Shown: positions 9,954-22,055 of the stretch, piece after piece | Layout of the letters: the number at the start of each line of letters is the position of its first letter | How positions within the stretch are numbered: the stretch's first letter is position 1 | Made by a program: the position numbers and the translations under genes | Assembly (NCBI GenBank): GCA_009602725.1 | Contig: WELB01000002.1 | Span: 848,151-912,150, forward strand | Direction of reading: 5' to 3' | DNA: 64,000 bases | Source: Spirogloea muscicola | Taxonomy: Eukaryota > Streptophyta > Zygnematophyceae > Spirogloeales > Spirogloeaceae | The notes under the pieces: generated by a model | The model's database searches: none | The model's input: only the letters and a program-made list of their open reading frames with translations | What the model was told of the DNA's origin: nothing

Positions 9954-11547
9954 TTTGGTGTCAGAGGCGTTCTTGCATCTATCCGGCCCGTGTTTACCTT
10001 GGTTCTGCTAAGCGGGGTCAGCAGGTGCTACGTCATCTTTGCGCCCTTTAGGCATCCACGACTAGCGGCAAAGTGGGTCGCCGTGGAACCGTTACTTTGC
10101 AGCCATTTGGCAAGTTGCCCCAGATGGTGGAGCATGCCAGAAGGGTGTTCCGCACGTATCCGAGCGGCCTGGGTAAGCGCTCTCAGCTTGGGGCGGGAGA
10201 ATCTGCTGAGGCAAAGCGGGTACTCGAGAATTATTGCAGAATGTTGATGCCATAGTTCTTGTCGCCACAGCGAAAGCAACCATTCCCCTCCACAGCTGGC
10301 TTCCTGAAGCCTCCCAGGGGCCGAACATTTGTTTGGCGATAAGAACTATCGATTTAAGGACTGCAATGTTGAATCTTCTTCGGTACCCGCTTTGCCTCAG
10401 CAAATCCTCCTGCCTCAAGCAGAGAGCGCTTGCCCAGTCCACGGGATGAGAGCTGAGCACCTTTCCGGCGTGCTCCACCGTCTGGGTCAAGTTGGCCCCT
10501 GAGAGGCTATATATAGGCCAGCTATGGAGGCGAATGGTTGCTTTCGCTATGGCGACAACAACCATTGCATCAAGGACTGCAAGGCCCCAGGGCCTTCGTC
10601 ATCCAAGTATCGTACCTCGTGCCCTATGGGCCGGGACAAAGGCAAAGTTAAGGGAAGCCGTGAGTACCTTGCCCTAGCCTCAGCGTGCAATCTCATTCGG
10701 CTAGACGTATGTAGGCTGTTTGATGGTGCTGGCAAAGCTTGCTTAGCCAGTGTACCGATGATGCCCTGAAATTCTGCTTCACTGCAAGCTCTCGAGGCCG
10801 GTGGGCCTTTACTTGTGGGGGGGTCTCACACTGACTTGAGCACGTGGCAGATGTGTGTCTGAGCTGGCCTGCTCGCCGTCGGCCTAAACAAAGTGTCTTT
10901 TCCATTGTGCCTCATAGGCGTGGAGTGATTTCTCGAGCTTCGTACGGGACGTCGCTGTTGCGCTCACATTCTGCATGACACAGCGCTCCTTAGGCCTAGT
11001 GTTCATGCAGCTCAGGAGAGGCCGTAAGCGGCAGAAATAGTTCAATGTTGTTCGCACCCCAACTTTTGGTAGTACTTATGGGGCAATTATCATTCTGTTG
11101 GAGGGGGCTGGTTGCGGATGCACCCGCCAAGATCCTCATCGACCTCATGGGCCACAGTGTCATTTCTTGATAAGATCTGGTGTGTACCAAAGGCTTGTAT
11201 GTCCAATTGGGTGGCCTGTCACGAGTGACATTGGCCGATGGCCAACCCACCAATGTGCCAGGCCTCTGGAACGTCTCAATACGCAATTATGAGTCCAACA
11301 CTGAATGTTGTGCCAATGTGTTGGCTGCTGCATTTGATGTAGACTGGATGGTGCTTGGCTGTGTGCTATATCTGCATGCCTTGATTTTTAAAAAACTTGC
11401 ACTGTACAACTTAGCTCTCGCCGTCTTTGCAATAAGATTCCCTGTAAATTGCCCCAGCCCGCAATTACTTCGATATAGCTGTCCGCCATGGAGAATGTAG
11501 TACTCCTTTCTTGTTCCCGAGGACGTGAACATCTAAGTGGGGAGGTA
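9954..11547 (+). mobile_element. Ty3/gypsy interior relic: gag and protease parts
   Basis: The interior follows a primer-site-like sequence. It contains a gag region with a zinc-knuckle-like block near 10,530-10,580, an inverted duplication of gag sequence (about 10,110-10,225 against 10,385-10,500), a protease-region relic near 11,090-11,350, and the family polypurine tract with its leader (CCCGAGGACGTGAACATC, then AGTGGGGAGG) at about 11,516-11,547. RT and integrase are missing. It is badly broken, with many breaks, and old. Confidence 0.55.
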
Positions 11548-12286
11548 TGTAACGTTCCCTCCGTTTGAGGATGCCAACGGTGCCGGTGACCTTACATGAT
11601 CGTATTGCAGCTACTGTTTGGAAGGCCCAAGTGGTACGGTAGCTTGGCTCCACCATATGTGGCTAAGTACGGTCCGAAGCCCCGGGCTTCGGACCGCGCA
11701 GCGTCGTCGGCCAGTCGTACTGTCCGAGAGGCACTGCTTCGCTCGTGCGCGGCATCGTCCCGGAGTTGTCTCCATCCGCCAGGTGCTGCTTCGCTCGTGC
11801 GCGGCAGCGTCTGACAGATCCGTCGTATTGCCTTGTCAGGCCCGCCCCTCCGAGGGAGGACCTTGGGGCAACCCTCATCACACCCTCAGGGGAGGGGTGG
11901 CAGAGGGAACGCTTTTCAGTAGTAGGCCGAGGCCAGACTGATCAGTCGGACCCGTGACGCCAAAAGAGGCACAGCCCTGCTGCTGCCTGCTGCCGCAGCC
12001 GCCGCCACAGCTCTGCTGCTGCCGCCTGCTGCCCAGCCCGTCGCCGCAGCTCGTCGTTGCGGGCCTCACCGGCTCTCTGCGCCCCTTGCGGGGACAGCTG
12101 CTGACCCTCTCGGTGAGTCGCCGCCTTCCAGCGGTGCCTCAGGGTAAGACTTCCGCTGCGCTATGTGCGCGTATGTGTGCGCTGGCGTTCCACTCTGTAA
12201 GGGGGTTGTCTCCAAAACACCCAATGTCCGAAACCCAAACAGGACGTTCTGACCCAAACTGTGTAACTAGGATCAGGGACGTTACA
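11548..12286 (+). mobile_element. LTR-A short subtype, 739 bp
   Basis: It runs from TGTAACGTTCCC to GACGTTACA, directly after a polypurine tract and directly before a primer-site-like TGGTATGAGAGG. It is therefore positioned both as a 3' LTR of the relic to its left and as a 5' LTR of the leader to its right. The copy at 24,878-25,616 has the same length and block order. It contains the stem-loop near 12,118-12,140. No target duplication could be identified. Confidence 0.78.
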
Positions 12287-12578
12287 CTGGTATGAGAGGA
12301 GTTCTTGCATCTAGCCAGTCACGTAAAAGGTTGTGTTTTACTGCTGACAGTGCAAGGATCCCTCTGTATGCAGGACGAATTTTTCTCTGTAAGCCTAGAA
12401 AACTTTCTAGTGAGTACGTGGAGCCGTCATTGGCGAAGCGGCAAGTGTGCCACCCTTCCGCCTTCGACATCCACGCTCCGGGTCTATAAGATGCTGAGTG
12501 GCTCTTCTTCCCGGCGGAAACCTTCATTGCCTGGTCAGTATTCGCCTGCGCAACCACCCGTGCCCGACGTGTAGCTAG
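12287..12578 (+). mobile_element. Ty3/gypsy leader with primer-binding site
   Basis: It starts CTGGTATGAGAGGAGTTCTT, close to the complement of initiator-tRNA-Met 3' ends used by plant chromoviruses. The leader that follows matches, in reverse, 18,490-18,810 of the minus-strand element. It is cut at 12,578 by that element. Only the untranslated leader and the first gag-region bases remain. Confidence 0.6.
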
Positions 12579-13577
12579 TGTGACATCTCTGCATCTAATC
12601 ACACAGTTAGAGTCAGGGTGTCCTGGTTTGGATTCAAGCATAGGATGTTTTCGAGACAACCCTCATACAGGAGAACGCCAACGCACATACGCGCACAGAG
12701 TGCAGCGGAAGTCTTACCATGAGGCACCGCCCTTGGGCGGTGACTCTACCAATAGACTTACAGAGAGTCGGCCCGCAGCGATGAGCTGCGGCAACGGGCT
12801 GGCAGCAGGCGGCAGCAGCAGAGCTGTGGCGGCAGCGGCAGCAGCAGGCAGCAGCGGGTCTGGCTAGGCAGCAGCAGGGCTGTGCCTCTCTCGGGCGTTG
12901 GTCGGACTGAGGAGTCTGGCCAAGGCCTACTACTTATAGCGGTTCTCCTGCCACCCCTCCCCTGAGGGAGTGACGAGGGTCGCCCCCAGGGCCCTCCCTC
13001 GGAGGGGCGGGCCTGACAAGGGGACACCATGATTACAAGAGGCTGGCACACAGGGCCAGAGGCCTGTAGCACGAGTCCAAGGGACTAGCGCTAAGAGGCC
13101 GGCGCGCGAGTCCAAGGGACTGGCGCGCTGCACAGTGACTAGCGCCAAGGAGGTGGTGCGCCAGGCCAATAGACTGGCTCACGGGGCCAAGGGACTGAGG
13201 CCATGAGAACACAGGACCGAGGCCATGCGGCCATGAGGCCAAGAGAGCTGGCCACTCCGGCCAGCCCGCAGGGTACTGCTGAGGGAGAGCTGGCCCACCC
13301 GACCAGCTCGCAGGGCGCTGGCCTGAGGGAGAGCTGGCCCAGCCGGCCAGCCCGCAAGGCGCTGGCCTGAGGGAGAGCTCACCCACCCGGCCAGCTCGTA
13401 GGGCGTGAGCCCGAGGCGTGCGGACGGGGTACGGTGCCCGGGACCCTCGAACCGTACTTAGCTATACGGAGTGCAGCCAAGTTACCCGCACCGTTTGGGA
13501 CTCCAAATGGTATGTACGCTACGCTCTTGTAAGATTATCGCGCACCGTTAGCACTCTCAAACGGAGGAGACGTTACA
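12579..13577 (-). repeat. LTR-A, 3' LTR of the minus-strand chromovirus
   Basis: It is 999 bp long, reading on the minus strand from TGTAACGTCTCC to GATGTCACA. It has an extra internal run of the GGCCAGC-type repeat near 13,260-13,390 that makes it longer than its partner LTR. The length difference and scattered changes between the two LTRs suggest some age, or recombination. Confidence 0.85.
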
Positions 13578-16500
13578 TACCTCCCCACTTAGGTGTTCAC
13601 GTCCTTGGGAACAAGGAGGGAGCACGACAGATACCCAGGGTGTTAAGCCTGGCGGGAAGGTTTTGGACGACGGAGAGAAGAGGCGTGGCCTCCCGTCAAA
13701 TACTGCTGGACGTGGGAAGGGCAATGGGCAAGATTGGCCGTTGGTTCCCAGGTATTGTGCTCAGGCCCAAAGCCGAGCCACTTGATGAGGTAGGTACTCA
13801 CGGGATTTACGACGCCAATGGAGATTGTCCCGGTGTGACAAAATCTCCTCCACTTGAAACTCCTCTGCGCCATCAAAAACGAGGGGAGGTGGGGGCGGTT
13901 GGACACGGCCATCCGTATGGTATGGCTCGAGTGGAGACACATGGAAAACGTTGTGAATTTTCCAATGTACCGGTGTATCAATCTCATATGCGATTTTGCC
14001 GACAAGGCGCATGACACGGAAAGGTCCAACCCACTTTGGTAGCAACTTAGGCGTACCAGCAGCCCGCAAGACTAAGTGCTTAGTGCTCAAGAGCACTTGG
14101 GCACCGACGTCGAAGGACACATGCCTGCGACGGCGATCAGCATACTGCTTTTGCCGGTTCTGAGCATTGTCAAGAATTGCTTAGCCGTCCGTTGAGCTGC
14201 CAGAAGAGTACTGGTGAAGCTTACAGCGGCCTGAACGCGCTCCGGCCTCCCCACCTGCAAAGGCGATCGAGGATGCTGACCATAATTCAGGAAGAAGGGT
14301 ATGCTTTTGTTAGAGTCATGAAAGGCATTGTTCACAGCAGACTCCGCTGGAGCAAGATACACATCCCAGTCAGTCTGACTGGGATGTGCCTTCCAAAACC
14401 CGATTCATCCGTTCGGTCTGACCGTCCGTCTGGGGGTGGAAAGCCGTGGACATGGATTGCTTCGTGCCGAGAAGCCTGCACACTTCCTTTCAGAAGTGAC
14501 CCGTGAAGCGAGGATCGCGGTCAGACACGATGCGCTCGGGTACTCCGTGCAGTTTCTATACGCGGTCCACAAGTATGCCAGCGAATTTCTGAGCGGATAC
14601 CCGTGTGGTGGTAGGTACAAAGTGCACCATTCTACTCAAACGATTTCCAAACACGACAATGGCGTCATAACCGTTGCGCGTCTTGGGCAACTGGTTGATG
14701 AAATCCACACTGACATCAGACCAGTTTCGCGGGGGAATAGCCAAAGGTTGGAGCAACCCGGCAGGCTTGTGAGAGCGTGCCTTACTACGCTGGCAGGTGG
14801 CACAAGTCTTCACAACAGACTATACGTAAATTGACAAGCGCGGCCACCAAAAGAGAAGCTGGATAGCTTTCTTTGTCTTTCCCATACCCAAATGACCACT
14901 GTACGGAGGCTCATGCATCTCTTGCATGATACTAGTGCGCAAGGCATTGCAGTTGGGCACCACAATGGCGTCACCTCGCCACCAGAAGCCTTGGTCATGT
15001 ACTACTGTGCGTGGTCTGGCTGCAGATGCAAACCAAGGGTCTGTGCCACACCCATCACGAATACGCACATACAGCAGAGAGGTTGGTGGTGCTCTGCGCT
15101 GCGGCCCCACGGGTAGGCCGCACGTCTGCAGTCTGAACCCTTGTGGCACACAAGACAGGCGCCACAGCAGCCCCTACAATGTTGCGGCTCACCGAGTCCG
15201 CCACATTGATACGTCCAGGGCGGTACAACCACTGGAATCGGAATTGTGCCATGCTCTCAGCCCACCGAGCTTGACGCCTGCTCAATTGCTGCTGTGTGTG
15301 AAAGTAGGTCAACGGCCAATGATCCGTTACGACTGTAAATTCGACACCGTCGAGATAGCATCTATTGCCACACACGGAGGGCGTGCACAACAGCAAGGAG
15401 CTCATGCTCACCCGTAGTATGATTTCGCTCTGCAGGACTGAGCAGGCGACTTTCGAATGCTACGGGATGACCCTCCTGCAGGAGAACGGCATCAATGCCG
15501 ATCAAAGAGGCGTCACATACGACTTCATATGGCACGCCTTCTCGAGGCAAAGCCAAAAGGGGTGGTGATACCAGGACCCTCTTATATCCTCAAACGCCTT
15601 CTGGCATTCGGACGTCCACCCCCATGGTACGTCCTTACGAGTGAGCTTCGTAAGAGGAGATGCCATGCTGCCATATTTTTTAAGGAATCTTCGGAAATAC
15701 TTTGTGAATCCCAAAAAAAGACGCGGTACAGTCCGCGGCACAGGCCAGTCCTTTACTACTACTGTCTTTTTGGTGACGACGCGCACCCCGTCTTTGCCCA
15801 CCACATGCCCTAAGTATGTTAATTCGGGCTGGTTGAATACACACTTGGAGGTTTTGGCATACAAATGACATTCGTACGTAGCAAATGCAGAATTTCCCGC
15901 AGGTGGCGTACATGATCCTCAGGCGATTTACTAAACAACAGTATGTCATCCAGATAGATCAGCACGAAGTCGTGCAAAGGGGGGCCAAAGACTTTCGTCA
16001 TCACTGCCTTAAAGGTGGCAGGTGTGTTGGTCAGACCAAAACTCAGCACCTTGAACTGGAAGTGTCCGACAGGCGTACGAAACGCTGATTTCGGAACGTC
16101 CTCAGGAGTGATACGAATTTGATGATACCCACTTTGCAAGTCGAGGGAGCTGAACACTTTAGCTTCCGCGAGACGATCGTAGAGATCATCGATACGAGGC
16201 AACGGGTGTCGGTTTTTGACAGTGAGCTTGTTGAGGGCTCGGTAATCGATGCACATCCGGAGACTACCCTCCTTCTACTCAATGAAGAGGATAGGTGCAC
16301 CATACGGGGACTGCGAGGGCTCAATGTGGCCTTTACGGAACAATTCCGTTCCTTGGGATTGCATCTCTCGAAATACGAGAGGACTCAGTCGATACATGGG
16401 ATGGTACGGCGGCACAGCGCCAGGCTCCAATGGAATTGTATGAGCCACGCCTCGATGGGGAGGCAATGCGTCTGGAAGTGCATCCGGGAACACATCCGAA

Positions 16501-18789
16501 TGCTCTGCCAACAACTTGTCAAGAGCCGGACTACGTGAGGTCACACGATACTCACATCAGAGAGGGGGGGACTCAGCATTTACAACACCCAAATATGTAG
16601 CCGAAGCTGGTTGCTTGCGAAGAAGCTTCTTCATCCGCACAGCTGAAAGCCGCAGAGAAGAGCCTTGCATGGGTGGTGGTACACAGGAATTGTCGACGTC
16701 GTGCAATTTAAAATGACGAGGACCACTGCGGCCGACACAAGTGCGCTGTTCAAAATCAAGCACGGACGCTGTGGCACAGAGCCAATCATCATCTAAGATC
16801 AGATCAAAGGCAGACGACAAATCAATAACTTGACACGACACAACCGTCCTGTAGCTTTGGATGCGAAGGGGCACTTTGCAAAGGCCCAAGACTTGAATAT
16901 TTTGACCATTGGCCATTGTAGCTTGCAATACATCAACGGGTTGCACAGGCAAGCAATTGTTACACACAAAAGTCTTACTAGCACAGGTACAGAAGCACCT
17001 GTGTTTATGAGGATCTGGGCTGGTTGACCAGCCGCTATGCCAGTAAATATCATACTTGGCGTCGAAGCACAAAATGCGACATCACCTGCCGAAGCAAGGA
17101 GGGATTCGCGTCCTACATAGATAAGAGGTTTCCTAGGTTATCCAGCAGCACCAGGTACGACGTGGGGATGGCCTGCTGTGTAGCGACAGAGCAAGGACAG
17201 GGCCGGTGGTGGTGGAGGATTCAATTATCGCCTGCATCGGACGATGAAAAACACAGGGTTGTTAGCCCCATGATAAGTCACCCAAATAAGATACATTTGA
17301 GCAGCTGATTGCACTTGGTTGCGGGGAACCCAGATAACAAGGAGGACACCATTCACCAAAGCTTGCACTAGCGCATGCAGGGAGCGTACTACGGGGACAG
17401 GAAAATGCGGACAAGCATGTCATACATGGTCAAGTAGCATTCGCGCATCATGCAATTGAGGACTCCACACGGGACTTAAGGAAAGGCACTCACGTTTGCC
17501 CTTGCCTTTACATTGCCCCTTGGGGCCAGTTGGAGCGGATTTGCCTGATGAGGGGTGCTTGGGAGCTTGGGTGCAATCACGGATGCGATGGCCCTTTTGG
17601 CCACACCGGTAGCAAGCGCGGTCCTCCTCGGGGACAAAGGCCGCGGGCTTGGTTGGGCGCCGTGGCCCCACATAGGGCTTGGCACTGGTGCTTGGCATAC
17701 TACTGGGGCGACGCTTCGAAGATGAAGGCGCAGCCGGGTCGACGACTTCTGCCAGGGGACGACTGCGGGGATACATGACGAAAGTGATGCGCGCCTGCTC
17801 AATCAAGCGGTCCAAATTGTCCACTGGCTGGAAGGTCGCAGCATCTAACTGGGCAAGAAGGGCCACGTGCTCGGGCAGCCCTGCCTTAAAAAATTATGGC
17901 ACTGGTCAGCGTTATCCATGGGCTTGGTGTTGAGTTTCGACAACAGCATGTGGAACCGCCACACATAATCTTTAAATTCGTTGTTTCTCATGCGAATGAC
18001 ATCGAGCTCGTTTCGCGTATTCAGCTCGGCGTGCACCTCGCCATACATGCTTGCCAACGATCTCACGTAGAAATCTCAATGGTTATACACTACGGGGGTG
18101 GATAATTTCTTCACGCTTTCCCAGCACTGGGCGGAATCGCCTGAGAGGTACGTGGCTGCGAGCCCGACACGTTGTTGTGCGCCGGTGCCTCACTGTATGA
18201 ACCACGCAGGAATCTCTGCAAGCCAAGCGGTTGAGGCCGCCGCGGAAGGACTGCCCACTGAATTTTGCTGGTGGGGCGGGCTTGGGCATGTACTGGAGTC
18301 CGGCGAATCCATACGTGACACCACACACTGATGGATCAAGTCAGATGCGGCAGACATATCGAGGATCATACTGGCAAGAAGCACATGCGTCATACCTCCA
18401 AATCACAAAGCTGTACGAGCAGCAAGAGGGAGGGACCAGGAGTGGACGAACCAACCAATTCCTGGCATACGGTCAGACTTGCCGCCCACCGGCGACCGGG
18501 TTCAGTTCCGTGCCGTACTGGCCGGCAATCCGCTGGACACAGGTGGTTTACGATGGTAAGTGCTGACCTGGCACGATAGTTTGTTGCCGGGACGAAGAGC
18601 CGCTTGGCATCTCGAGGGCCCCGGACGTGGATGTCGAAGGCGAGACGGTGGCATACGTGCCGCTTCGCCGATGACAGCTCCACGTCTACTCTGGAAAATT
18701 TTACTCAAAAGAGAAAATTTAGTCCAGAACACAGAGGGATCCATGCACTGTCAGCAGTAAAACACAACCTTTTACTGACTGGCTAGATG

Positions 18790-18810
18790 CAAGAACACCT
18801 CTGATACCAA
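18790..18810 (-). promoter_or_regulatory. Primer-binding site, initiator tRNA-Met type
   Basis: Immediately beside the 5' LTR, the minus strand reads TTGGTATCAGAGGTG. The core TGGTATCAGAG is the usual complement of plant initiator-methionine tRNA 3' ends and sets the first-strand priming point of this Ty3/gypsy family. Confidence 0.75.
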
Positions 18811-19694
18811 TGTGACATCTCTGCATCTTTCACACAGTTAGAGTCAGGGTTTGGATTCGAGCATAGGGTGTTTTGGAGACAACCCTCATACAGGAAAACG
18901 CCAACGCACATACGTGCACAGCGCGCAGCGGAAATCTTACCCTGAGGCACCCTAGGACGGTGACTCTACCAATAGACATACGGAGAGCCGGCAGGGCCCG
19001 CAGCGCTGAGCTGCGGCGACGGGCTGGCAGCAGGCGGCAGCAGCAGAGCTGTGGCGGCGGCGGCCGCAGCAGGCAGCAGCGGGGCTGGCTAGGCAGCAGC
19101 AGGGCTGTGTCTCTCTCGGGCGTTGGTCGGACTGAGGAGTCTGGCCAAGGCCTACTACCTATAGCGGTTCTCTTGCCACCCCTCCCCTGAGGGTGTGACG
19201 AGGGTCGTTCCCAGGGCCCTCCCTCGGAGGGGCGGGCCTGACAAGGGGACACGATGAATGCAAGAGGCTGGCACACAGGGCCAGAGGCCTGTAGCACGAG
19301 TCCAAGGGACTAGCGCCAAGAGGCCGGCGCGCGAGTCTAAGGGACTGGCGCGCTGCACAGTGACTAGCGCCAAGGAGGTGGCGCGCCAGGCCAATAGCCT
19401 GGCTCACTGGGCCAAGGGACCGAGGCTATGCGGCCATGAGGCCGAGAGAGCTGGCCAACCCGGCCAGCCCGCAAGGCGCTGGCCTGAGGGAAAGCTGACC
19501 CACCCGGCCAGCTCGCAGGGCGTGAGCCCGAGGCGTGCGGAAGGGGTACGGAGCCCGGGACCCTCGAACCGTACTTAGCTACACAGAGTGCAGCCAAGCT
19601 ACCCGCACTGTTTGGGACTCCAAACGGTAGATACGCTACGCTCATGTAAGGTTATCGCGCACCGTTAGCACTCTCAAACGGAGGAAACGTTATA
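18811..19694 (-). repeat. LTR-A, 5' LTR of the minus-strand chromovirus
   Basis: It is 884 bp, ending GATGTCACA on the minus strand next to the primer site. A TATA-like CTATAGG box lies near 19,160. The stem-loop near 18,950 is degraded in this copy. The outer end is not canonical. Confidence 0.85.
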
Positions 19695-20080
19695 ACACCG
19701 GTGCATGGCAAGTCCATAACGTCTTCCATGTGTCTCAACTTAGAGCCTTCCTTTCCGATGGCCGGGTCCAAACGCCCCCACGTCCACTAGTGATCCAGGA
19801 AGATCTTGAGTTTGAGGTGGAGGAAATCTTGTCTCACAGGGACAGTCTCCGAGAGCGTAAGACCCGTGAGTATCTGGTGAAGTGGCTCGTATATGGGCCT
19901 GAGCACAACAAGAGGGAGCCTGCGGCCTTCTTGGCAAAATGTCCAGATGCTCTCAGGAAATACCTGGCCAAGGGTGGTACTTCTTCTAGGCTTGGTCGAG
20001 GCAGCATCCGTCGGGCATCTAAATACCTGTCGGCTGTTTCTCGTTGTTCCCGAGGACGTGAACACCAGAGTGGGGACGTA
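19695..20080 (+). mobile_element. Ty3/gypsy 3' end: chromodomain and polypurine tract
   Basis: This plus-strand fossil encodes a chromodomain of the family type ([21 protein letters not shown], a KW-x-GP-HNKREPA pattern). It is followed by the conserved CCCGAGGACGTGAACA leader and a G-rich polypurine tract. It directly precedes an LTR-B. The remainder of its element is cut off by the minus-strand chromovirus on the left. Confidence 0.75.
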
Positions 20081-20678
20081 TGTAACGATGGAGTAGTTTG
20101 GTTAAGCCACACGGTGCTGTTAGCATTATATAACCGCTGGCCGTTTGACGGCAAGTGGCCCGCCAGGTGTCGGGCTGGCTGGCCCGGCAAGTGGGCCGCC
20201 AGGGGACGGGCCTCGCCCGTCCAAAAATACCCTCGCTAGGATCTACTCGTTCAAGGGAAGATCTCTGGCCCGCCGCAAGACAGGCCATGGGGCGACCCGC
20301 TCACACCCCTGGAAGGGGGGTGGCACGGGGGAAGAAGTACGAGCTTTGGGCTGAGACCCTACAGCACTTCGGACCGGTGAAGCCCAGGAGCAAGCAGCCA
20401 TGCCGCTGCTTGCCGCTGCAGCTGCCGCCGTACCCTGCTGCGGGGCTTGCTGCAGGTAGTAGTAGCCAGTAGTCCGTGGCTGCGCCCATCGCGGGACAGC
20501 CGCCGTTTTACGCCCAAGAGGTGGATTCGCCGCCGCACGGCGGTGCCACAGGGCCTGTCTTCCGCTGCGCCTATGCGCAAGTGCTTTGCCGTGTGATGGG
20601 TTGGTCCCTTATTCCCTTACATCCGAGCATAAGAAGGACGACTATGCTAATTGCGTATTAAGGGCGAGATTTTCTACA
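20081..20678 (+). mobile_element. LTR-B, 598 bp, placed as a 3' LTR
   Basis: It begins TGTAACGATGG right after a polypurine tract and ends TTTCTACA. It shares block order with 43,095-43,716, including the stem-loop near 20,526-20,548. It has a TATA-like TTATATAACC near 20,127. A chromovirus interior that uses LTR-A-type signals but abuts LTR-B suggests related subfamilies. Confidence 0.75.
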
Positions 20679-21190
20679 TTACAGGTGACCTCCTGGAGGT
20701 GCAGCGGACGGCTAAGCGATTCTTGACAATTGCTCACAACCGGCAAAAGCGATATGCTGATCTACGTCGCAGGTATGTGTCCTTCGATGTGGGTGCCCTA
20801 GTGCTACTGAGCACTAAGCACCTAAGCCTGCGGGCTATGGGTACGCACAAGTTGCTGCCAACGTGGGTTGGTCCCTTTCATGTAATGCGCCTGGTCGGCA
20901 AGGTCGCATACGAGCTTGATACACCGGTTTTATGGCAACTCCTCGAGTCTCAGCTCGAGCCATACTACACGGATGGCCGTGTCCAATCGCCCCGACCTCC
21001 TCTCGTTCTTGACAACGCGGAAGAGTTTGGAGGAGACTTTGTCTCACCGGGCCACTCTCCTTGGGCGTCGTAAGTCCCGTGAGAACCTTTTCAAGTGGCT
21101 CGGCTATGGGGCTGATCACACTACATGGTACTCTGCAGTCAATGTTGCTATTTGTCCTTCACTCGTGCAGAAGTATCTGACAGCAGGCAA
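20679..21190 (+). mobile_element. Ty3/gypsy integrase end and chromodomain relic
   Basis: It encodes the integrase C-terminal block (AKRFLTIAHNRQKRYADLRRR, then VLLSTKHL and [21 protein letters not shown]) and a chromodomain relic to about 21,190. It is broken in several places. Its left part is cut by the LTR-B at 20,678. Confidence 0.7.
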
Positions 21191-21253
21191 TGCCGCTTAG
21201 CTTCGTCGTTCAGTATCTTCCCGCCGGGCTTGATGCCCATGGTTCGGACTTCT

Positions 21254-22002
21254 GTTGTCACGTTTGGACCTAAACAGGCAGGTTAGAGCCGAATGCGTCC
21301 TTATGGGATTGAGTGCTTGCGGATTTAGGGACAACCACCCGCCACGAGGAAGCACTCCGGCACAGCGGAAGACTTGCCCTGTGGTGCTGCCGCTAGGCAG
21401 CAGCTCCTCCTCCTGGGCACGCGCTGCAGACTCACCTCCCGCGGAGCGCCGCCAAAGTCTCCACAGCAGAGCCGGCAACGAGCCGCGCGCGGCAGCGGTC
21501 TGCAGCAGCAGGCAGCCGCTAGGCTGCGCCTCTCAGAGCTTCGCTGAGTCCCCGGCCGGAGGTCAGGTCTCTCTCTGCTCCGTGCAGTAGCAAGTAAGTG
21601 CTCCTCCGTGCCACCCTCCCTCCAGGGTGTGTGGGGTCGCCCCAAGGCTCGCCCGCGAGGAGCGTGCCTGACGAGGGAACCATGAGCTGTCCCCAGCAGG
21701 CGCCATGGCGCCAAGCATGGCCGCGGCGGGGCATGCCGCCAAGCATGGCAGTGGCGGGGCATGCCACCAGGCATGGCCGCGGCCGTACATGCCGCCGGGG
21801 GCGTCCGGACCCACACATGCCGCCGAGCATGTCTGACGGAGCATGACGGGAGCATTGCCAGGCCACCCGGACGAACCCGGACGGAATGACAACGGCACGA
21901 GTGCCAGGGCGGGTCATACCGTCGAACTGTATGAACGGCCAAAAGAACATCATGTAGGCGTTAACGACACCGTTAGGCGCTCAAAAACCGGGGAACGTTA
22001 CA
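21254..22002 (-). mobile_element. LTR of a third subtype (LTR-D)
   Basis: On the minus strand it starts TGTAACGTTCCCCGG at 22,002 and runs to about 21,254. It holds tandem GCATGGC-rich words (a degenerate repeat of about 13-20 bp at 21,700-21,840). It also keeps the same order of CTG-rich block, stem-loop (near 21,388-21,410) and GTCTTCCGCTG block seen in LTR-A and LTR-B. A target duplication was not evident. Confidence 0.6.
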
Positions 22003-22055
22003 CCTGTAGTGCTCCCTCTTGTTCCCGAGGACGTGAACATCTAAGTGGGGAGGTA
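22003..22055 (+). mobile_element. Chromovirus polypurine tract and leader
   Basis: It contains the family-conserved CCCGAGGACGTGAACATC followed by AAGTGGGGAGG, immediately before a TGTAACG LTR start. This is the plus-strand priming tract of a Ty3/gypsy relic. Confidence 0.7.

Larger units (their letters stand above)
12579..19694 (-). mobile_element. Ty3/gypsy chromovirus, near full-length layout
   Basis: A long fossil on the minus strand with its parts in canonical order. These are: 5' LTR-A (18,811-19,694), primer site TTGGTATCAGAGG next to it, gag with a CCHC knuckle (about 17,400-18,700), aspartic protease (about 16,560-17,070), reverse transcriptase (about 15,800-16,540), RNase H (about 15,060-15,560), integrase (about 14,090-15,150), chromodomain (about 13,640-13,850), polypurine tract (13,578-13,610) and 3' LTR-A (12,579-13,577). 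It looks broken, with roughly ten breaks. The bases flanking the two LTRs do not match, so the ends were altered or the element is a recombinant. Confidence 0.88.

Noticed and set aside
13640-13850. Chromodomain as a host chromatin gene
   Set aside because: It follows an integrase in the same orientation and precedes a polypurine tract and LTR. It belongs to the chromovirus.
21700-21840. GCATGGC-rich tandem words as an independent satellite
   Set aside because: They are confined to one LTR copy and irregular in period. They are more likely an internal expansion of that LTR.
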